Shown here: positions 26,602 through 36,255 of the stretch, in pieces
Position numbering within the stretch: position 1 is the first letter of the stretch
Layout: the number at the start of each line of letters is the position of its first letter
Origin: CAYQTE01 sp964420285
Lineage (GTDB): Bacteria > Planctomycetota > Phycisphaerae > Tepidisphaerales > Tepidisphaeraceae
Assembly: GCA_964420285.1 (NCBI GenBank)
Contig: CAYQTE010000002.1
Coordinates: 62,001-126,000 of the forward strand
DNA: 64,000 nt
Direction of reading: 5' to 3'
The notes under the pieces: model-generated
The model's input: the letters and a program-made list of their open reading frames with translations, nothing else
Told to the model about the DNA's origin: nothing
Database searches by the model: none
Made by a program: the position numbers and the translations under genes

Positions 26602-29600
26602 TCAACCGGCGCTGGGATCAGCGCCCAGAGTTCCCACCAGCGATTCCAGATACGCCGGTGAAGACACGTGGGCCAGTTCGGCGGCGGTGTGCGCGCGGCG
26701 GGCGGGAAGATCCAGGTGGGTCTCGTCGTCGGCCGTGGCGTCATTGCGGGTGTAGTCGTCCAGGTAATCCATGTGCCGCTTCCACAGCGCGATGTCCTTG
26801 CGCTGCTTGGCTTTCAAACGCTCGCGATACCACGCGCTGCCCAGCAGATAATCCAGCGTGAACATGGCGCGGATATCGGGATGGGCGGCGTCTTTGCCTT
26901 CAAACGACCCGGTGGCCATGATCGTGAGCAGGGCCTTCAGCGGCGGGCAGGCATCGGCGATCGAGCCGTCGGCGAGGTATTCCATCGCCACACGCTGCTG
27001 TGCCTGGGTGATGTTCTTCACACCGTCAATAAACGCCGCCTGGTCCTGTGTCTCGGGACGCAGTATCGCTTCGTCGAAGACCTTGCCCGGATTGTCGAAG
27101 ACCCGGCCGAAGAACCGCTGCACGAATTTGGCGGTGATGCGATACCCCAGCCGGCTGGCGAGAATTCTTTCGCCCTGGCAATCGAAATCGCGGAGCGGTT
27201 CGAGGTGGCCCTCGCGGATGAGGAATTCGGGATCGCGCTCTTCAAGGCTCAGGCGGCACCAGATTTCCGGGACCAGCAGACTGATATCGTGATCAACGCG
27301 CACGCGAGGCCCGATGAAACCCGCGGCCGTCGAGAAACCGCCCAGGCCGGTCAGGATGTAACTGACCAGGGCGTTGTTGAGATCGATGGTGGGTCGGAGT
27401 GCGTTGAAGGGGCTTTTGGTCAGTGCGCCTTCGCTGCCGGCGCCGGTGGTCGAGGGGCTTTTGCCGGTCAGCGAGCAGATCAGGTCCATGAACAGTTCGG
27501 GAAGCTGCTGATAGTGGATGGGGTTGTAGACGGCCAGGCCGCGGATATTGGCGGCGGGCTCGGCCGGGTTGTTGCGGCGGCCGATCAGGACGGCATCGAC
27601 CGGCCAGAGGACCGGTTCGTCGGGCGGGATGGCATAAAAAAGCCGCGTTCCGCGTTCGGCGACGTAGAGACTCATCGGGTCGAGCAGATCGGGACGAATC
27701 TGCAAGTAGCGCGGGTTTTTGCTGGGTTTGCCATCGACCAGACGCGGGCTGGCGGAGGAGACGACCATCCCCCGGCCGGCCTGGGCACAGCTTCGAATGA
27801 TCTGCCGCATCGGGTTGGTGAACTGGTCGAATTCCGTGACCTTTTCCACCATCGCCCGGGCCTGCTCGGCCGTCAGCGGCTCGAAATTCGATATGAAGTT
27901 GTCCGACCGCGACAGGTCCATCTCCGTCTGCTTGTCCAGACCGCGATGAATCGCGTCATCGGGTCGCTGGAACAGGCGATATTCGCAGTTGATGGAGAAC
28001 TTACGGCTGATTCCGCGCACGGCCGGCACGTCGTGCGCCAGTTGCGCCGTCGGCACCACCACCGACGCGGAGATGTCGTCCTCGGTCTGGACTTTCCAGG
28101 CGGCGGCGAAATCCTGGCGGACCTTGTAGGTGCGCCACGCCGCCGGCTCCAGCAGGCCGACGCGGAGATAGGTTCCGATAAGCTTGCGGCCGTCGAATTT
28201 CAATTCGTTGCCGGGGAATCCGTTGACGATATCGACGCCGAAATGCGAGCGCCAATCGCCTTTCCATTCGGGATTGCAGAAGCGCTTGATGATGAAGACG
28301 ATGGGGTAGATGTAATTGGGGATCGAAGCCAGCCAGGCGTTGAATTCGTCGGTGTACTCGGGGCTGGGCGAGAGCAGTTTGATCACGCTGCCCAGGGATC
28401 GTTCGGGGCTGAGGACGGGGCGGCTGGGCTTCTGCGCATAGTCCGGTTTGTTGGCTGATGACGGCCGCCAGCGCACGGAATAGTCCCTGGTGAAGATCTC
28501 GTCGACGAGCTTCAGATCGCGATCCAGATCGGCGACGAAGATCGGGCCGTAGATCATGTAATCGCGCAGGCTCTTGCTGATTTCGCTTTTGCCGCCGCCG
28601 CTGACGGTGCAGGGTTTGTGGCAGAACGTTCCCTCGCCGCGCGAGCCGACGATGCGCCAACTGGGCGCGCCGGGATGCTTCTCCATGCGCAGCTTGAAGC
28701 CTGCGGGCGTCATGTACACCTTGCCGGGCAGAAGCGGGATCTGCTGTTCCCGCCCGTTGTGCGCCCACCAAAGCTGCTGGCGAACCGTGCTGGCGCGGGT
28801 GTCTTCGGGCACGTAGATCAAATCCGGGAATTTCCAGTCGATGGCATATCCTTCGGGGCGGATATCCATGTACTCGGCGTAGTCGCGCTTTACATCCTCA
28901 AAGGTACGGCCGTTGATCTTGACGCTTTGGGCCTGATACTCATCGCCGAAACTGTAGCTGGCGAACGCGATGGCCCCGCCGGAGTGTTCCTCCTCGACGT
29001 TGCCGTACAGATTGGCCGCATAGCTGATCTGCGTCTTGACCTCTTTCTTGCAATATCCGTAGTAATTGTCGGCCAGCAGGGTGACGATCACGCCGGCTTC
29101 GTTGCGGCAGGTGATTTTGAACGGCGTGCCGTCGTTGTAGGTTTCCTTTTCGCTCTTCCAGCACATTCCATCGCGTCTTTGGCGCTCGGTGGCATCCTCG
29201 TAGCGGGGAAGTCCCAGTTCCTTTTTCGTCGCCGTCAGCAGGTGGGGAGCGAGGATCACGCAGCCGCTGTGGCCGGTCCAATGCTCGGCGTCCAGGGCGG
29301 CGTCGTTGCGGGGCAGGAACGGATCACCGCCGTTGCCGAAGATCGACTCGACGAAATCCAGATTGCTCACCAGACTGCCCGGCGCGAAGAAGCGAATCTC
29401 CATCGTCTTGCACGAGCAGACACCCGGCACCTCCGGGCAGACGATCGGCCGCAACAGCAGCGACACGAACGTCCGCACCGGCGTCGTCTGTCGAGCGGCG
29501 AACGGCAGCGTCATCGACTCGCCCGGCGGCTGCACGGCACGGCGGAAAAGCTCGGCAAACACGCGCTTGGGCACGGCCTTCTTGTCGCCGGGGACGGGCA

Positions 29601-30063
29601 ACCCGCCCTCGGCCACGTGGAAAGTTCCCTGCGTGGTGCGGCGGTCGCTCTTGGGGTTGTGCAACACGCCGTTCTTCACGCGATACGATGTGAGCAACTG
29701 GCTGGTGAAGGAATCGCCGTCGATCGGCAGCGACAGCTCGCGCGCAATGCCAAACTGGTCGAGAACGAGCGAATTGCCCGGCAATCGCGGCGGCGCGGGG
29801 AGTTTCAGGTCGGCAAAATGCCCTTGAAGAAACGCCTCGATGCGCCGATCGGCCGGGCAGCGATGCTCGCCGAGCAATCGGGCCTTTTCCCGGAACGATT
29901 CGTGAAATCCCAGGCACAGTTCCTCAAAATCCGCCTCGCCATCGGCCGGGACGGGCAGCCCGCTGGCCAGCAGATGCAACAGCACCTGCCGCCGCCGGCT
30001 GTGCGCTTCGGAATCCCGCGCCGCTCCATCGGAAGTCAAACCCAGTTCATTGGCCAGAACCAT
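26602..30063 (-). CDS. Large cytoplasmic protein, candidate PPi-type phosphoenolpyruvate carboxykinase
   Basis: From ATG at 30063, preceded by AGGAAAAG, the product is 1153 residues; the open frame extends to 30144 but the extra part is GC-rich and unconvincing. There is no signal peptide or membrane helix. Two features recall the PEP carboxykinase fold: NYYGYCKKEVKTQ near residue 339, like the Y-x-G-E-x-K-K catalytic segment, and TVSGGGKSEIS near residue 487, like the SGTGKTTLS kinase loop. Order and spacing fit, as does the unusual length, since PPi-PEPCKs are about 1150 residues whereas ATP and GTP types are 500-650. PPi-PEPCK interconverts oxaloacetate plus PPi with PEP, CO2 and Pi. The assignment rests on remembered family traits, so it needs a profile search. 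Confidence 0.6.
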   Translation of the reverse strand: MVLANELGLTSDGAARDSEAHSRRRQVLLHLLASGLPVPADGEADFEELCLGFHESFREKARLLGEHRCPADRRIEAFLQGHFADLKLPAPPRLPGNSLVLDQFGIARELSLPIDGDSFTSQLLTSYRVKNGVLHNPKSDRRTTQGTFHVAEGGLPVPGDKKAVPKRVFAELFRRAVQPPGESMTLPFAARQTTPVRTFVSLLLRPIVCPEVPGVCSCKTMEIRFFAPGSLVSNLDFVESIFGNGGDPFLPRNDAALDAEHWTGHSGCVILAPHLLTATKKELGLPRYEDATERQRRDGMCWKSEKETYNDGTPFKITCRNEAGVIVTLLADNYYGYCKKEVKTQISYAANLYGNVEEEHSGGAIAFASYSFGDEYQAQSVKINGRTFEDVKRDYAEYMDIRPEGYAIDWKFPDLIYVPEDTRASTVRQQLWWAHNGREQQIPLLPGKVYMTPAGFKLRMEKHPGAPSWRIVGSRGEGTFCHKPCTVSGGGKSEISKSLRDYMIYGPIFVADLDRDLKLVDEIFTRDYSVRWRPSSANKPDYAQKPSRPVLSPERSLGSVIKLLSPSPEYTDEFNAWLASIPNYIYPIVFIIKRFCNPEWKGDWRSHFGVDIVNGFPGNELKFDGRKLIGTYLRVGLLEPAAWRTYKVRQDFAAAWKVQTEDDISASVVVPTAQLAHDVPAVRGISRKFSINCEYRLFQRPDDAIHRGLDKQTEMDLSRSDNFISNFEPLTAEQARAMVEKVTEFDQFTNPMRQIIRSCAQAGRGMVVSSASPRLVDGKPSKNPRYLQIRPDLLDPMSLYVAERGTRLFYAIPPDEPVLWPVDAVLIGRRNNPAEPAANIRGLAVYNPIHYQQLPELFMDLICSLTGKSPSTTGAGSEGALTKSPFNALRPTIDLNNALVSYILTGLGGFSTAAGFIGPRVRVDHDISLLVPEIWCRLSLEERDPEFLIREGHLEPLRDFDCQGERILASRLGYRITAKFVQRFFGRVFDNPGKVFDEAILRPETQDQAAFIDGVKNITQAQQRVAMEYLADGSIADACPPLKALLTIMATGSFEGKDAAHPDIRAMFTLDYLLGSAWYRERLKAKQRKDIALWKRHMDYLDDYTRNDATADDETHLDLPARRAHTAAELAHVSSPAYLESLVGTLGADPSAG

Positions 30064-30216
30064 TGCGTTCGTCTTTTCCTGCCCGTCAACACGCCCAGCG
30101 CGGCGTCCATCGCCGCCCCGGCCGCCCCAAACGGCCCGGACCATCCGGGTCGCCCCGGCATGGCGTTTGGAGTTTGGGGATATTAGGCACGAAAATCAAG
30201 TTTGGGCGGAGGAAAG

Positions 30217-30258
30217 AAGATCTCTCGCAGAGGCGCAGGGGCGCAGAGTCGGGATCTT
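30217..30258. repeat. Dispersed-repeat-like GCAGAGGCGCAG element
   Basis: CTCTCGCAGAGGCGCAG and then GGGCGCAGAG is a degenerate direct repeat of GCGCAGAG units, bounded by AAGATC (30217-30222) and GATCTT (30253-30258). Closely similar intergenic repeats occur in cyanobacteria and planctomycetes, from memory. Confidence 0.45.
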
Positions 30259-30326
30259 AATTCTGAGATATAGGAATTTCGGTGATTCCGGCGCGCGCGT
30301 CACTCAAGCGTCGGCCCTCTCTTTCC

Positions 30327-30352
30327 CCCTCGCCCTGTACCCAGGGAGAGGG
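30327..30352. repeat. REP-like palindrome, copy 1
   Basis: CCCTC-G-CCCTG pairs with CAGGG-A-GAGGG around the loop TACC, ten base pairs with one mismatch. The flank GGCGGGGGTGAGGG is typical of widespread bacterial intergenic palindromes. A related copy lies at 31344-31369. Confidence 0.55.
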
Positions 30353-30606
30353 CGGGGGTGAGGGTTCTTTGGCTGCAGATAAGGGGTCGGGAGTCTTTGA
30401 CAAGAAATCGAAACGCGGAGCGGCGGCGTGAAGCGTTGCCACGGCGCCGGTCATTGGCCGGGGCCTTGTCGCGGCGACGGTGGGGCGGGACAATGCCTGG
30501 CGATGCGATCGAACGGAACCGGCCCGCGGGTTGCGGCAGAATTGCAAAATCATGCTAAAGAGTCCCGACCCCTGAATGTTCGCAGTGCCGAATTTGGAGC
30601 CGAGAT

Positions 30607-31239
30607 TTGATAGACACGCCTAAAATCACGGAATTCTGGAACTGGTTTGCGTCCGCGTCAGGAGAAATGGTCAGACTGTACCGAGCTAACGAATCGGCTG
30701 CGCTGGCGGCTTTGCTCCGCGATCGGGTGGAGGCAATAGTTCCCGGGGCTGCCTGGGAATTCGGGCCGGGCCCGGGAGATACGCTCTCGTTCGTGATCTC
30801 GCCGAACGGGGACCGAGATAGACTCCGTCGCACTGAGCAGGTGGTGAGTTTGGCACCCCAACTCGACGGTTGGACGTTCGCTGGTGCGAAGCCCGCAAAA
30901 CAGTGGGACTTTCAGTTCGTGATGGAAAATGCGCTCGGTCAAACAGCCCCGGTCAATGCCGCGGGTTGGAGATATTCACTTGTTGCATACGGCGAGCGGA
31001 GCTTCTTCGACATTACAATTTACGCCAACCGTATGCCCAACATGGACGACGCTGCGGCCCGATCCGCGGCCGGAATCGTACTCACGGGCGCGCTGGGTGA
31101 GAAACAATTTATTGAGAAGATCGGGCGAATTCAGGTCGAGCGGGGGTTGGGGCCACGGCCGCCCGACCGGACAGGCAACATTACGCATTTGAGGCAGCAT
31201 ATCGCGTCGCTTTGCAGCGCCAAGGTGGGCGATAAGTAA
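30607..31239 (+). CDS. Uncharacterised 210-residue protein
   Basis: I do not recognise the family. The TTG start at 30607 is supported by GGAG at 30596-30599 with a 7-base spacer. The protein is soluble and mixed alpha/beta, with the recurring wording LSFVISPNGDRDRL, VVSLAPQLDGWTFAGAKPAKQWDF in part, and FFDITIYANRMP. The pattern ISPNG...AP.L.GW....KP is one I associate with small uncharacterised proteins found singly in many bacteria. It is flanked on both sides by related REP-like palindromes and its composition is slightly lower in GC than neighbouring genes, which may indicate acquisition as a cassette. Confidence 0.65.
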   Translation: MIDTPKITEFWNWFASASGEMVRLYRANESAALAALLRDRVEAIVPGAAWEFGPGPGDTLSFVISPNGDRDRLRRTEQVVSLAPQLDGWTFAGAKPAKQWDFQFVMENALGQTAPVNAAGWRYSLVAYGERSFFDITIYANRMPNMDDAAARSAAGIVLTGALGEKQFIEKIGRIQVERGLGPRPPDRTGNITHLRQHIASLCSAKVGDK

Positions 31240-31343
31240 ACCCCATCCTCGCGCGACAGGTAGGAATTGGCTAAGCTCCCAACGGTCGGGCAGCCAGTGG
31301 GTCAGGCGGCTGATCGGTGTGGTTGGCAGGTTGGTCACCCTAT

Positions 31344-31369
31344 CCCTCTCCCCGCCTACAGGGAGAGGG
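31344..31369. repeat. REP-like palindrome, copy 2
   Basis: CCCTCTCCC (31344-31352) and GGGAGAGGG (31361-31369) form a perfect 9-bp stem with an 8-base loop. It lies about 100 bases after the hypothetical gene and resembles the copy at 30327-30352. Confidence 0.6.
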
Positions 31370-31483
31370 GACAAGAGGTGAGCGGCCAATTGCATGCACC
31401 GGCTTGGGAAATGTGCGTGAATTCAAGCCCGGCCGTTAGCGGCTCTTGACCAATCCGGGGCAAGGTGGGAGAAACACGCAGTT

Positions 31484-32329
31484 ATGAAGATCAAGAAAGC
31501 GGTGGTGACGGCCGCCGGGCGCGGGCAGCGGGCGTTGCCGCTGCAAACGCTGGTGGATCGGGACGGGCAGGTCAAGTCGGCGTTGCAGATCATTGTCGAG
31601 GAAGCACTCAGCGCCGAGGTGGACGAGATCGCCATCGTCCTCACGCCGGGCCAGCAGGTGGCGTACGGCGCCGCCGCCGGGCCGCATCGGCGGATGCTGC
31701 AGCTCATCGAGCAGCCGTCGCCAATTGGATACGCCCATGCGCTCTACTGCGCCCGTGATTTTGTCGGCGGTGAGGCGTTCCTGCATTTGGTGAGCGATCA
31801 CCTTTACATCAGCACCGGGCCGCAAAGGTGCGCACAACAGCTTGTCGAGTTGGCCAAGGCCGAAAGTTGCAGCGTCTCGGCCGTGCAGGCGACGCGCGAG
31901 AGCATGCTGCCGTATTACGGGGCGATCGGCGGCCGGCGCGTGGCCAAGCAGAATCACGTCTATGAAATTGAGACGATCCTGGAGAAGCCGACGCCCACCG
32001 AGGCCGAGCAGTCGCTGGTGATTCCCGGACTGAGGGCGGGGCATTATCTGTGCTTTTTCGGCATGCACGTGCTGACGCCCGGCGTGATGGAATTGCTGGG
32101 CGAACTGGTGAACAAGCAAGCTGGATTGCCCCTGTCGGCGGCGCTGGATGCCCTGGCGCGCAAGGAGCGCTATCTGGCCATCGAAGTGCAGGGGCGGCGG
32201 CACAATATCGGGGTGAAGTACGGCCTGCTGATGGCGCAGCTCGCATTGGCGCTGGACGGCGGGGAGCGCGAGGAGGTGCTGGCGCAGTTGGTGGACCTGC
32301 TTGCGGCGCGCGAGCGGGATCAGAAATAA
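31484..32329 (+). CDS. GalU-like sugar-1-phosphate nucleotidyltransferase
   Basis: A 281-residue nucleotidyltransferase fold protein close to bacterial UTP-glucose-1-phosphate uridylyltransferases. Residues 5-16 give the nucleotide loop (KAVVTAAGRGQR), followed by QIIVEEAL, GYAHALYCARDFVGGEAFLHLVSDHLY (in part, residues 82-108), EKPTPTEAEQ and NIGVKYGLL. The usual PKExLP lysine segment is altered (QTLVDRDGQVKSALQ), and the metal aspartate lies in VSDHLY where GalU has GDD. It probably couples a nucleoside triphosphate to a hexose-1-phosphate; which sugar is unclear. It lies 21 bases upstream of the kinase/pyrophosphorylase fusion, so the two probably work on one activation route. Confidence 0.8.
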   Translation: MKIKKAVVTAAGRGQRALPLQTLVDRDGQVKSALQIIVEEALSAEVDEIAIVLTPGQQVAYGAAAGPHRRMLQLIEQPSPIGYAHALYCARDFVGGEAFLHLVSDHLYISTGPQRCAQQLVELAKAESCSVSAVQATRESMLPYYGAIGGRRVAKQNHVYEIETILEKPTPTEAEQSLVIPGLRAGHYLCFFGMHVLTPGVMELLGELVNKQAGLPLSAALDALARKERYLAIEVQGRRHNIGVKYGLLMAQLALALDGGEREEVLAQLVDLLAARERDQK

Positions 32330-32350
32330 TTCATCGTCGAAATCACTCCT

Positions 32351-35300
32351 ATGTCAGGCACGCTGCGAAGCATCATCACATCCGAAGACCCGCGGGTTCG
32401 CGATACGGCGCTGGAGGCGTTCGCTCGCAACGCCAGCGCGGCGGAACTTCTGGCCGAGTGCGACGACCTGGACCGTTTCCGCCGGATCGAGGGGAATCTG
32501 TATCACCGCGTGCGGGCGCTGTTCTTCCTTTACGCGATCCATCGCTTCCATCTCCCGCCCAAGCTGCCGCCGGAGGCGCGCGGGAGCGTGCCGTTCGAGG
32601 GTTACAATCATCTTCTGCTGCGTCGCTTCGACGAGGGAATTGACGTGTTCCTCGCCAGCCAGACGCGCAACGGGCCCAACGATTCAATCAGCAGCGCGCT
32701 GGCCGCCGCCTATAAAGACCTGGCGTTTCAAACCTTGGCCAATCAGGTCCGCCGCAGCGTCCGGAGCGTGCGCGGGAATCAGTGGATGTTCCGCATCGGG
32801 CATCCGGCCGACGTGCCGCTGCGTCTGCGGCCGGAGCTATTGCAGCAATCCGCCGATGGAACATATCCGATCCTCAGCGAAAAGACGCCGGTGCGGATGG
32901 ACCTGTCGCACAGCGCCTGGAGCGATATTTTCTTTCTGGGGATGGATTATCCGCAGGGCGCGCGGGTGCTGAACGTGAGCATCGACCTTGCGGTCCACGG
33001 CCGCGATCCGACGCCCCGGCCGCCCGTCGAGGCGTATCTGCGCGTGATCGACGTGCCGGTGATCCGCCTGGTGAGCGTTGATCTGGCCGCCAGCGCCGAC
33101 GTGGACAATCTCCCGGAGATGTTCGATTTTGGGAAGGATTATCTGGGATTGCTGAAGGCGGCGGTGATCGCGTCGGGGATCGTACCGCCGGGAATGGAAG
33201 GGTCCGGGCAGAGTTTGTCAGACTTGCTGGCCCGGCTGGTGGGGCCGGGTATGGGGTTGGAAATCGTCAGCAGCGTGAACAATATTCCCAAGGGTTCGCG
33301 ATTGGCGGTTTCGACGAATCTGCTGGGGTCGCTGATTGCGGTGTGCATGCGCGCGACGTGTCAGGCGGCATCGCTGACCGGAGAACTGGCCGAGCACGAA
33401 CGCAGGCTGGTCGCGGCGCGGGCCATCCTGGGCGAGTGGATCGGCGGCAGCGGCGGCGGCTGGCAGGATTCCGGCGGGATATGGCCGGGCATCAAGCTCA
33501 TTGAAGGGGCCGCGGCACAGCCGGGCGATCCGGAATTCGGCATCAGCCGCGGCCGGTTGCTTCCCAATCATCGCATCCTGAATAACGAGGATGCGCCGGA
33601 AAATGTCCGCCAACAGTTGCAGGAAAGCCTGGTGCTGGTACACGGCGGGATGGCGCAGAATGTGGGACCGATCCTCGAGATGGTCACGGAGAAATACCTT
33701 TTGCGCAGCGGAATCGAATGGATCGCGCGCAATCAGGCCGGGGCGATTGTTGATCGCATTCTCGCGGCACTGAAGAAGCAGGATGTAAAGGCGATCGGGT
33801 CGGCCACGACGGAGAACTTTTTCGGCCCGTTGCAGGCGATCATTCCTTGGGCCAGCACGTTTTACACCGAGACATTGATAAGCAGGACGCGGGAGAAATT
33901 CGGCGAGGGGTTCTGGGGGTTCTGGATGCTCGGCGGCATGTCCGGCGGCGGGATGGGATTCATTTTCGATCCGCGGCGCAAGGCCGAAGCGCAGGCATTT
34001 TTGCAGATGATGATGAGCCAGACGCGCCAGGAGTTGAAGCACGCATTGCCGTTTGCGATGGAACCTGTCGTCTATGACTTTGCGATCAACGCGCACGGAA
34101 CCTTCGCCCGGCTGCTCAAGGATGATCAGGCTCTGCTGCCAGCGCCGTATTACGCGATGGTCGTCCCGCGATTGCTGCGCGTGGACCCGAGGCTGTTGAC
34201 CAAAGTGCAGACGGCGGAACTGGATCGTTTCGCCACGGCCGCAAGATCGCGCACCGAACTGGCCGGAATGGTGAATACGCTCTTTGACCGCCTTTTTGTC
34301 CGCCAGGGCACGGCCGGCGGCACGGGGCAGGATTTGGCCACGCTTCTGCAGGAGAACGGATTTGATCGCGAGCAGCACGAGCGGATCGTTTCGGAACTCA
34401 AGAGCGGCCGGATCGGGCTGGCGCAAAATCGGCTGCCCAGTTCGACGACGATTGCGGATGTGAAGGCCGAGGACGTGATCGATGTCACGCGTGGATCGAG
34501 CGGCGACGACGTGCGTCGCGGCCTGGCGGCGCTCGGGGCGGGTGAAGTGGCCGTGCTGTCGCTGGCGGCGGGCGCGGGAAGCCGCTGGACGCAGGGCGCC
34601 GGCGTGGTCAAGGCGCTGCATCCGTTCTGCAAGCTCAGCGGGCGGCATCGCTCGTTTGTGGAAGTTCACCTGGCCAAGAGCCGCAAGATCGCCGCGTTGG
34701 CCGGGGTCGAGATTCCGCACATCTTCACGACCAGTTATCTCACTCACGAGCCGATCGCGGCGTATCTGACGGCGCAGGGCAATTATGGATATTCCGGGCC
34801 GTTGCTTTTGTCGCCGGGACATGCGGTGGGGCTGAGGTTGATTCCGACGCTGCGGGATTTGCGGTTTGCCTGGGAGGAGATGCCGCAAAAGTTGCTCGAT
34901 GAGCAGCAGCAGAAGATGCGGGAGAGTGTTCACGCGGCCCTGATCGACTGGGCGCGAACGGCCGGCGAGGCGTCGGATTACACCGATAATCTGCCACTCC
35001 AGTGCATGCACCCGGTGGGGCACTGGTATGAGATGCCCAATCTTCTGCTCAACGGCACGCTGGAAACGCTTTTGCGCCAGCGGCCGGGGCTGAAATACAT
35101 CATGCTGCACAACATCGACACGCTGGGGGCGAATGTCGATCCGGGCCTGCTTGGGCTGCACATCCGACAGGGCGCATCCTTGAGCTTCGAGGTGATCACC
35201 CGCCGGCTGGAAGACCGCGGCGGCGGATTGGCGCGGGTCGATGGCCGCGTCCGTCTGCTCGAAGGGCTGGCCATGCCGCGCGAGGAGGATGAGTTCGCAC

Positions 35301-35668
35301 TCTCGTACTACAACACGATGACGACGTGGATCGATCTCGACAAGCTTCTGGCCGCCTTCGGATTAACGCGGGCGGACCTCGAAAACCAGCCGAAGGTTGC
35401 CACCGCGATCCGCGATTTGGCGGCGAGAATGCCGACGTACATCACGCTCAAGGACGTGAAGAAGCGCTGGGGCCACGGCCAGGAGGACGTGTTCCCGGTG
35501 GCCCAGTTCGAGAAACTCTGGAGCGACATGACCGCCCTGGCCGACGTCGCCAGCAAATTCTTTGTGGTGCCGAGAATGCGCGGCGCGCAGCTCAAAGACC
35601 AGGCCCAACTCGACGGCTGGCTCCGCGACGGCACGGCGGAGTATGTGGAAGGGCTGTGCAGGTTTTGA
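32351..35668 (+). CDS. Fusion of fucokinase-like GHMP kinase and UDP-sugar-pyrophosphorylase-like domain
   Basis: A 1105-residue cytoplasmic fusion. After a helical N-terminal region, residues 180-480 form a GHMP kinase of the L-fucokinase/heptose-kinase branch: [17 protein letters not shown] (substrate strand, usually RIDLSGGWSDTPP), [16 protein letters not shown] near 311 (ATP loop, usually PKGSGLGTSS) and [22 protein letters not shown] in parts near 365. From about 733 a eukaryotic-type UDP-glucose pyrophosphorylase-like domain begins with [14 protein letters not shown], then [16 protein letters not shown] near 887 and [19 protein letters not shown] kinase and a pyrophosphorylase in one chain would take a free sugar to its nucleotide-activated form, as FKP does for fucose, but with the domains in the opposite order. 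Substrates are inferred only; both nucleotide loops are somewhat degenerate. Confidence 0.78.
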   Translation: MSGTLRSIITSEDPRVRDTALEAFARNASAAELLAECDDLDRFRRIEGNLYHRVRALFFLYAIHRFHLPPKLPPEARGSVPFEGYNHLLLRRFDEGIDVFLASQTRNGPNDSISSALAAAYKDLAFQTLANQVRRSVRSVRGNQWMFRIGHPADVPLRLRPELLQQSADGTYPILSEKTPVRMDLSHSAWSDIFFLGMDYPQGARVLNVSIDLAVHGRDPTPRPPVEAYLRVIDVPVIRLVSVDLAASADVDNLPEMFDFGKDYLGLLKAAVIASGIVPPGMEGSGQSLSDLLARLVGPGMGLEIVSSVNNIPKGSRLAVSTNLLGSLIAVCMRATCQAASLTGELAEHERRLVAARAILGEWIGGSGGGWQDSGGIWPGIKLIEGAAAQPGDPEFGISRGRLLPNHRILNNEDAPENVRQQLQESLVLVHGGMAQNVGPILEMVTEKYLLRSGIEWIARNQAGAIVDRILAALKKQDVKAIGSATTENFFGPLQAIIPWASTFYTETLISRTREKFGEGFWGFWMLGGMSGGGMGFIFDPRRKAEAQAFLQMMMSQTRQELKHALPFAMEPVVYDFAINAHGTFARLLKDDQALLPAPYYAMVVPRLLRVDPRLLTKVQTAELDRFATAARSRTELAGMVNTLFDRLFVRQGTAGGTGQDLATLLQENGFDREQHERIVSELKSGRIGLAQNRLPSSTTIADVKAEDVIDVTRGSSGDDVRRGLAALGAGEVAVLSLAAGAGSRWTQGAGVVKALHPFCKLSGRHRSFVEVHLAKSRKIAALAGVEIPHIFTTSYLTHEPIAAYLTAQGNYGYSGPLLLSPGHAVGLRLIPTLRDLRFAWEEMPQKLLDEQQQKMRESVHAALIDWARTAGEASDYTDNLPLQCMHPVGHWYEMPNLLLNGTLETLLRQRPGLKYIMLHNIDTLGANVDPGLLGLHIRQGASLSFEVITRRLEDRGGGLARVDGRVRLLEGLAMPREEDEFALSYYNTMTTWIDLDKLLAAFGLTRADLENQPKVATAIRDLAARMPTYITLKDVKKRWGHGQEDVFPVAQFEKLWSDMTALADVASKFFVVPRMRGAQLKDQAQLDGWLRDGTAEYVEGLCRF

Positions 35669-35751
35669 GGTTGCGCGGGTGCGTCACTGGCGGTATCGGC
35701 GCGGGATCGGATTTGTCATTTTACACCACTTGTGTGACTAATAGTATTCAT

Positions 35752-36255
35752 TCACGTCACTGTCCAGGGAAGGTTCTGCGAGCTGTTCATATCCACGACT
35801 TGCGGGCTTGGATCTATGGCCTTGATCAACTGCCTGAGTCGTTGCAAGACATTGGCCCGATTGATGAGCGCCGGGAAGAGGACCGAAGTTGTCGCGGGCT
35901 GCTCCATATGCAGCACAATACGAAGGTTAGCACAGTCAAGACTCGCCTCAGCAGCCCGCTGCTCGCCCCCCGCCGCGCGAACCCTGGCCGTTGCCAACCC
36001 GGCGAGAGTGTCACGCACTTTTGCGGCCACCGTGTCGGCCAGTTCGAGTGCGGTTGTTCGGCAGCCGGGTCGATAGTCTTTTATCTCAATCAGCCAACAA
36101 CATATCGCCAAGTTGACCGCGAGAATATCAACCGCTTTCGCACCGCCGCAAACGTGTTGGAAGTCCCGCACATGAAAAAGCCACTGGTCATATTTTTCGG
36201 CGAGCCAGTTCTTTGGAAAGACGAAGGTCAAGTTGCCCTCTTCGATGCTCGGCAT
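35752..36255 (-). CDS. PD-(D/E)xK nuclease-like protein of an ATPase-nuclease pair
   Basis: A 167-residue soluble protein. Residues 38-61 read GGAKAVDILAVNLAICC then WLIEIKDYR: an Asp (43) in a strand followed by Glu57-x-Lys59, the core of PD-(D/E)xK nucleases. A helical C-terminal half (TTALELADTVAAKVRDTLAGLA, VLQRLRQLIKAIDP) follows. Its start overlaps the ATPase stop by one base (TAATG), so the two are translationally coupled. Similar proteins are widespread but, as far as I recall, unnamed. A DNA-cutting effector under control of the ATPase is the natural inference; no activity is proven. GC content is visibly lower than flanking genes. Confidence 0.65.
   Translation of the reverse strand: MPSIEEGNLTFVFPKNWLAEKYDQWLFHVRDFQHVCGGAKAVDILAVNLAICCWLIEIKDYRPGCRTTALELADTVAAKVRDTLAGLATARVRAAGGEQRAAEASLDCANLRIVLHMEQPATTSVLFPALINRANVLQRLRQLIKAIDPSPQVVDMNSSQNLPWTVT

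Larger units (their letters stand above)
30064..30606. other. Gene-free, repeat-rich interval
   Basis: No convincing gene occupies these 543 bases. The interval holds two distinct repeat-like elements (30217-30258 and 30327-30352) described separately. The remainder shows no promoter or RNA gene that I can support, apart from GGAG at 30596-30599 serving the next gene. Confidence 0.5.

Noticed and set aside
26668..28458. Long plus-strand open frame of 596 codons
   Set aside because: It is antisense to the candidate PPi-PEPCK gene; it arises from GC-rich third positions and has no domain, ribosome-binding site or plausible hydrophobic pattern.
33218..35161. Minus-strand open frame of 647 codons
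   Set aside because: Antisense to the kinase/pyrophosphorylase fusion, with Arg/His/Gln-rich nonsense sequence.
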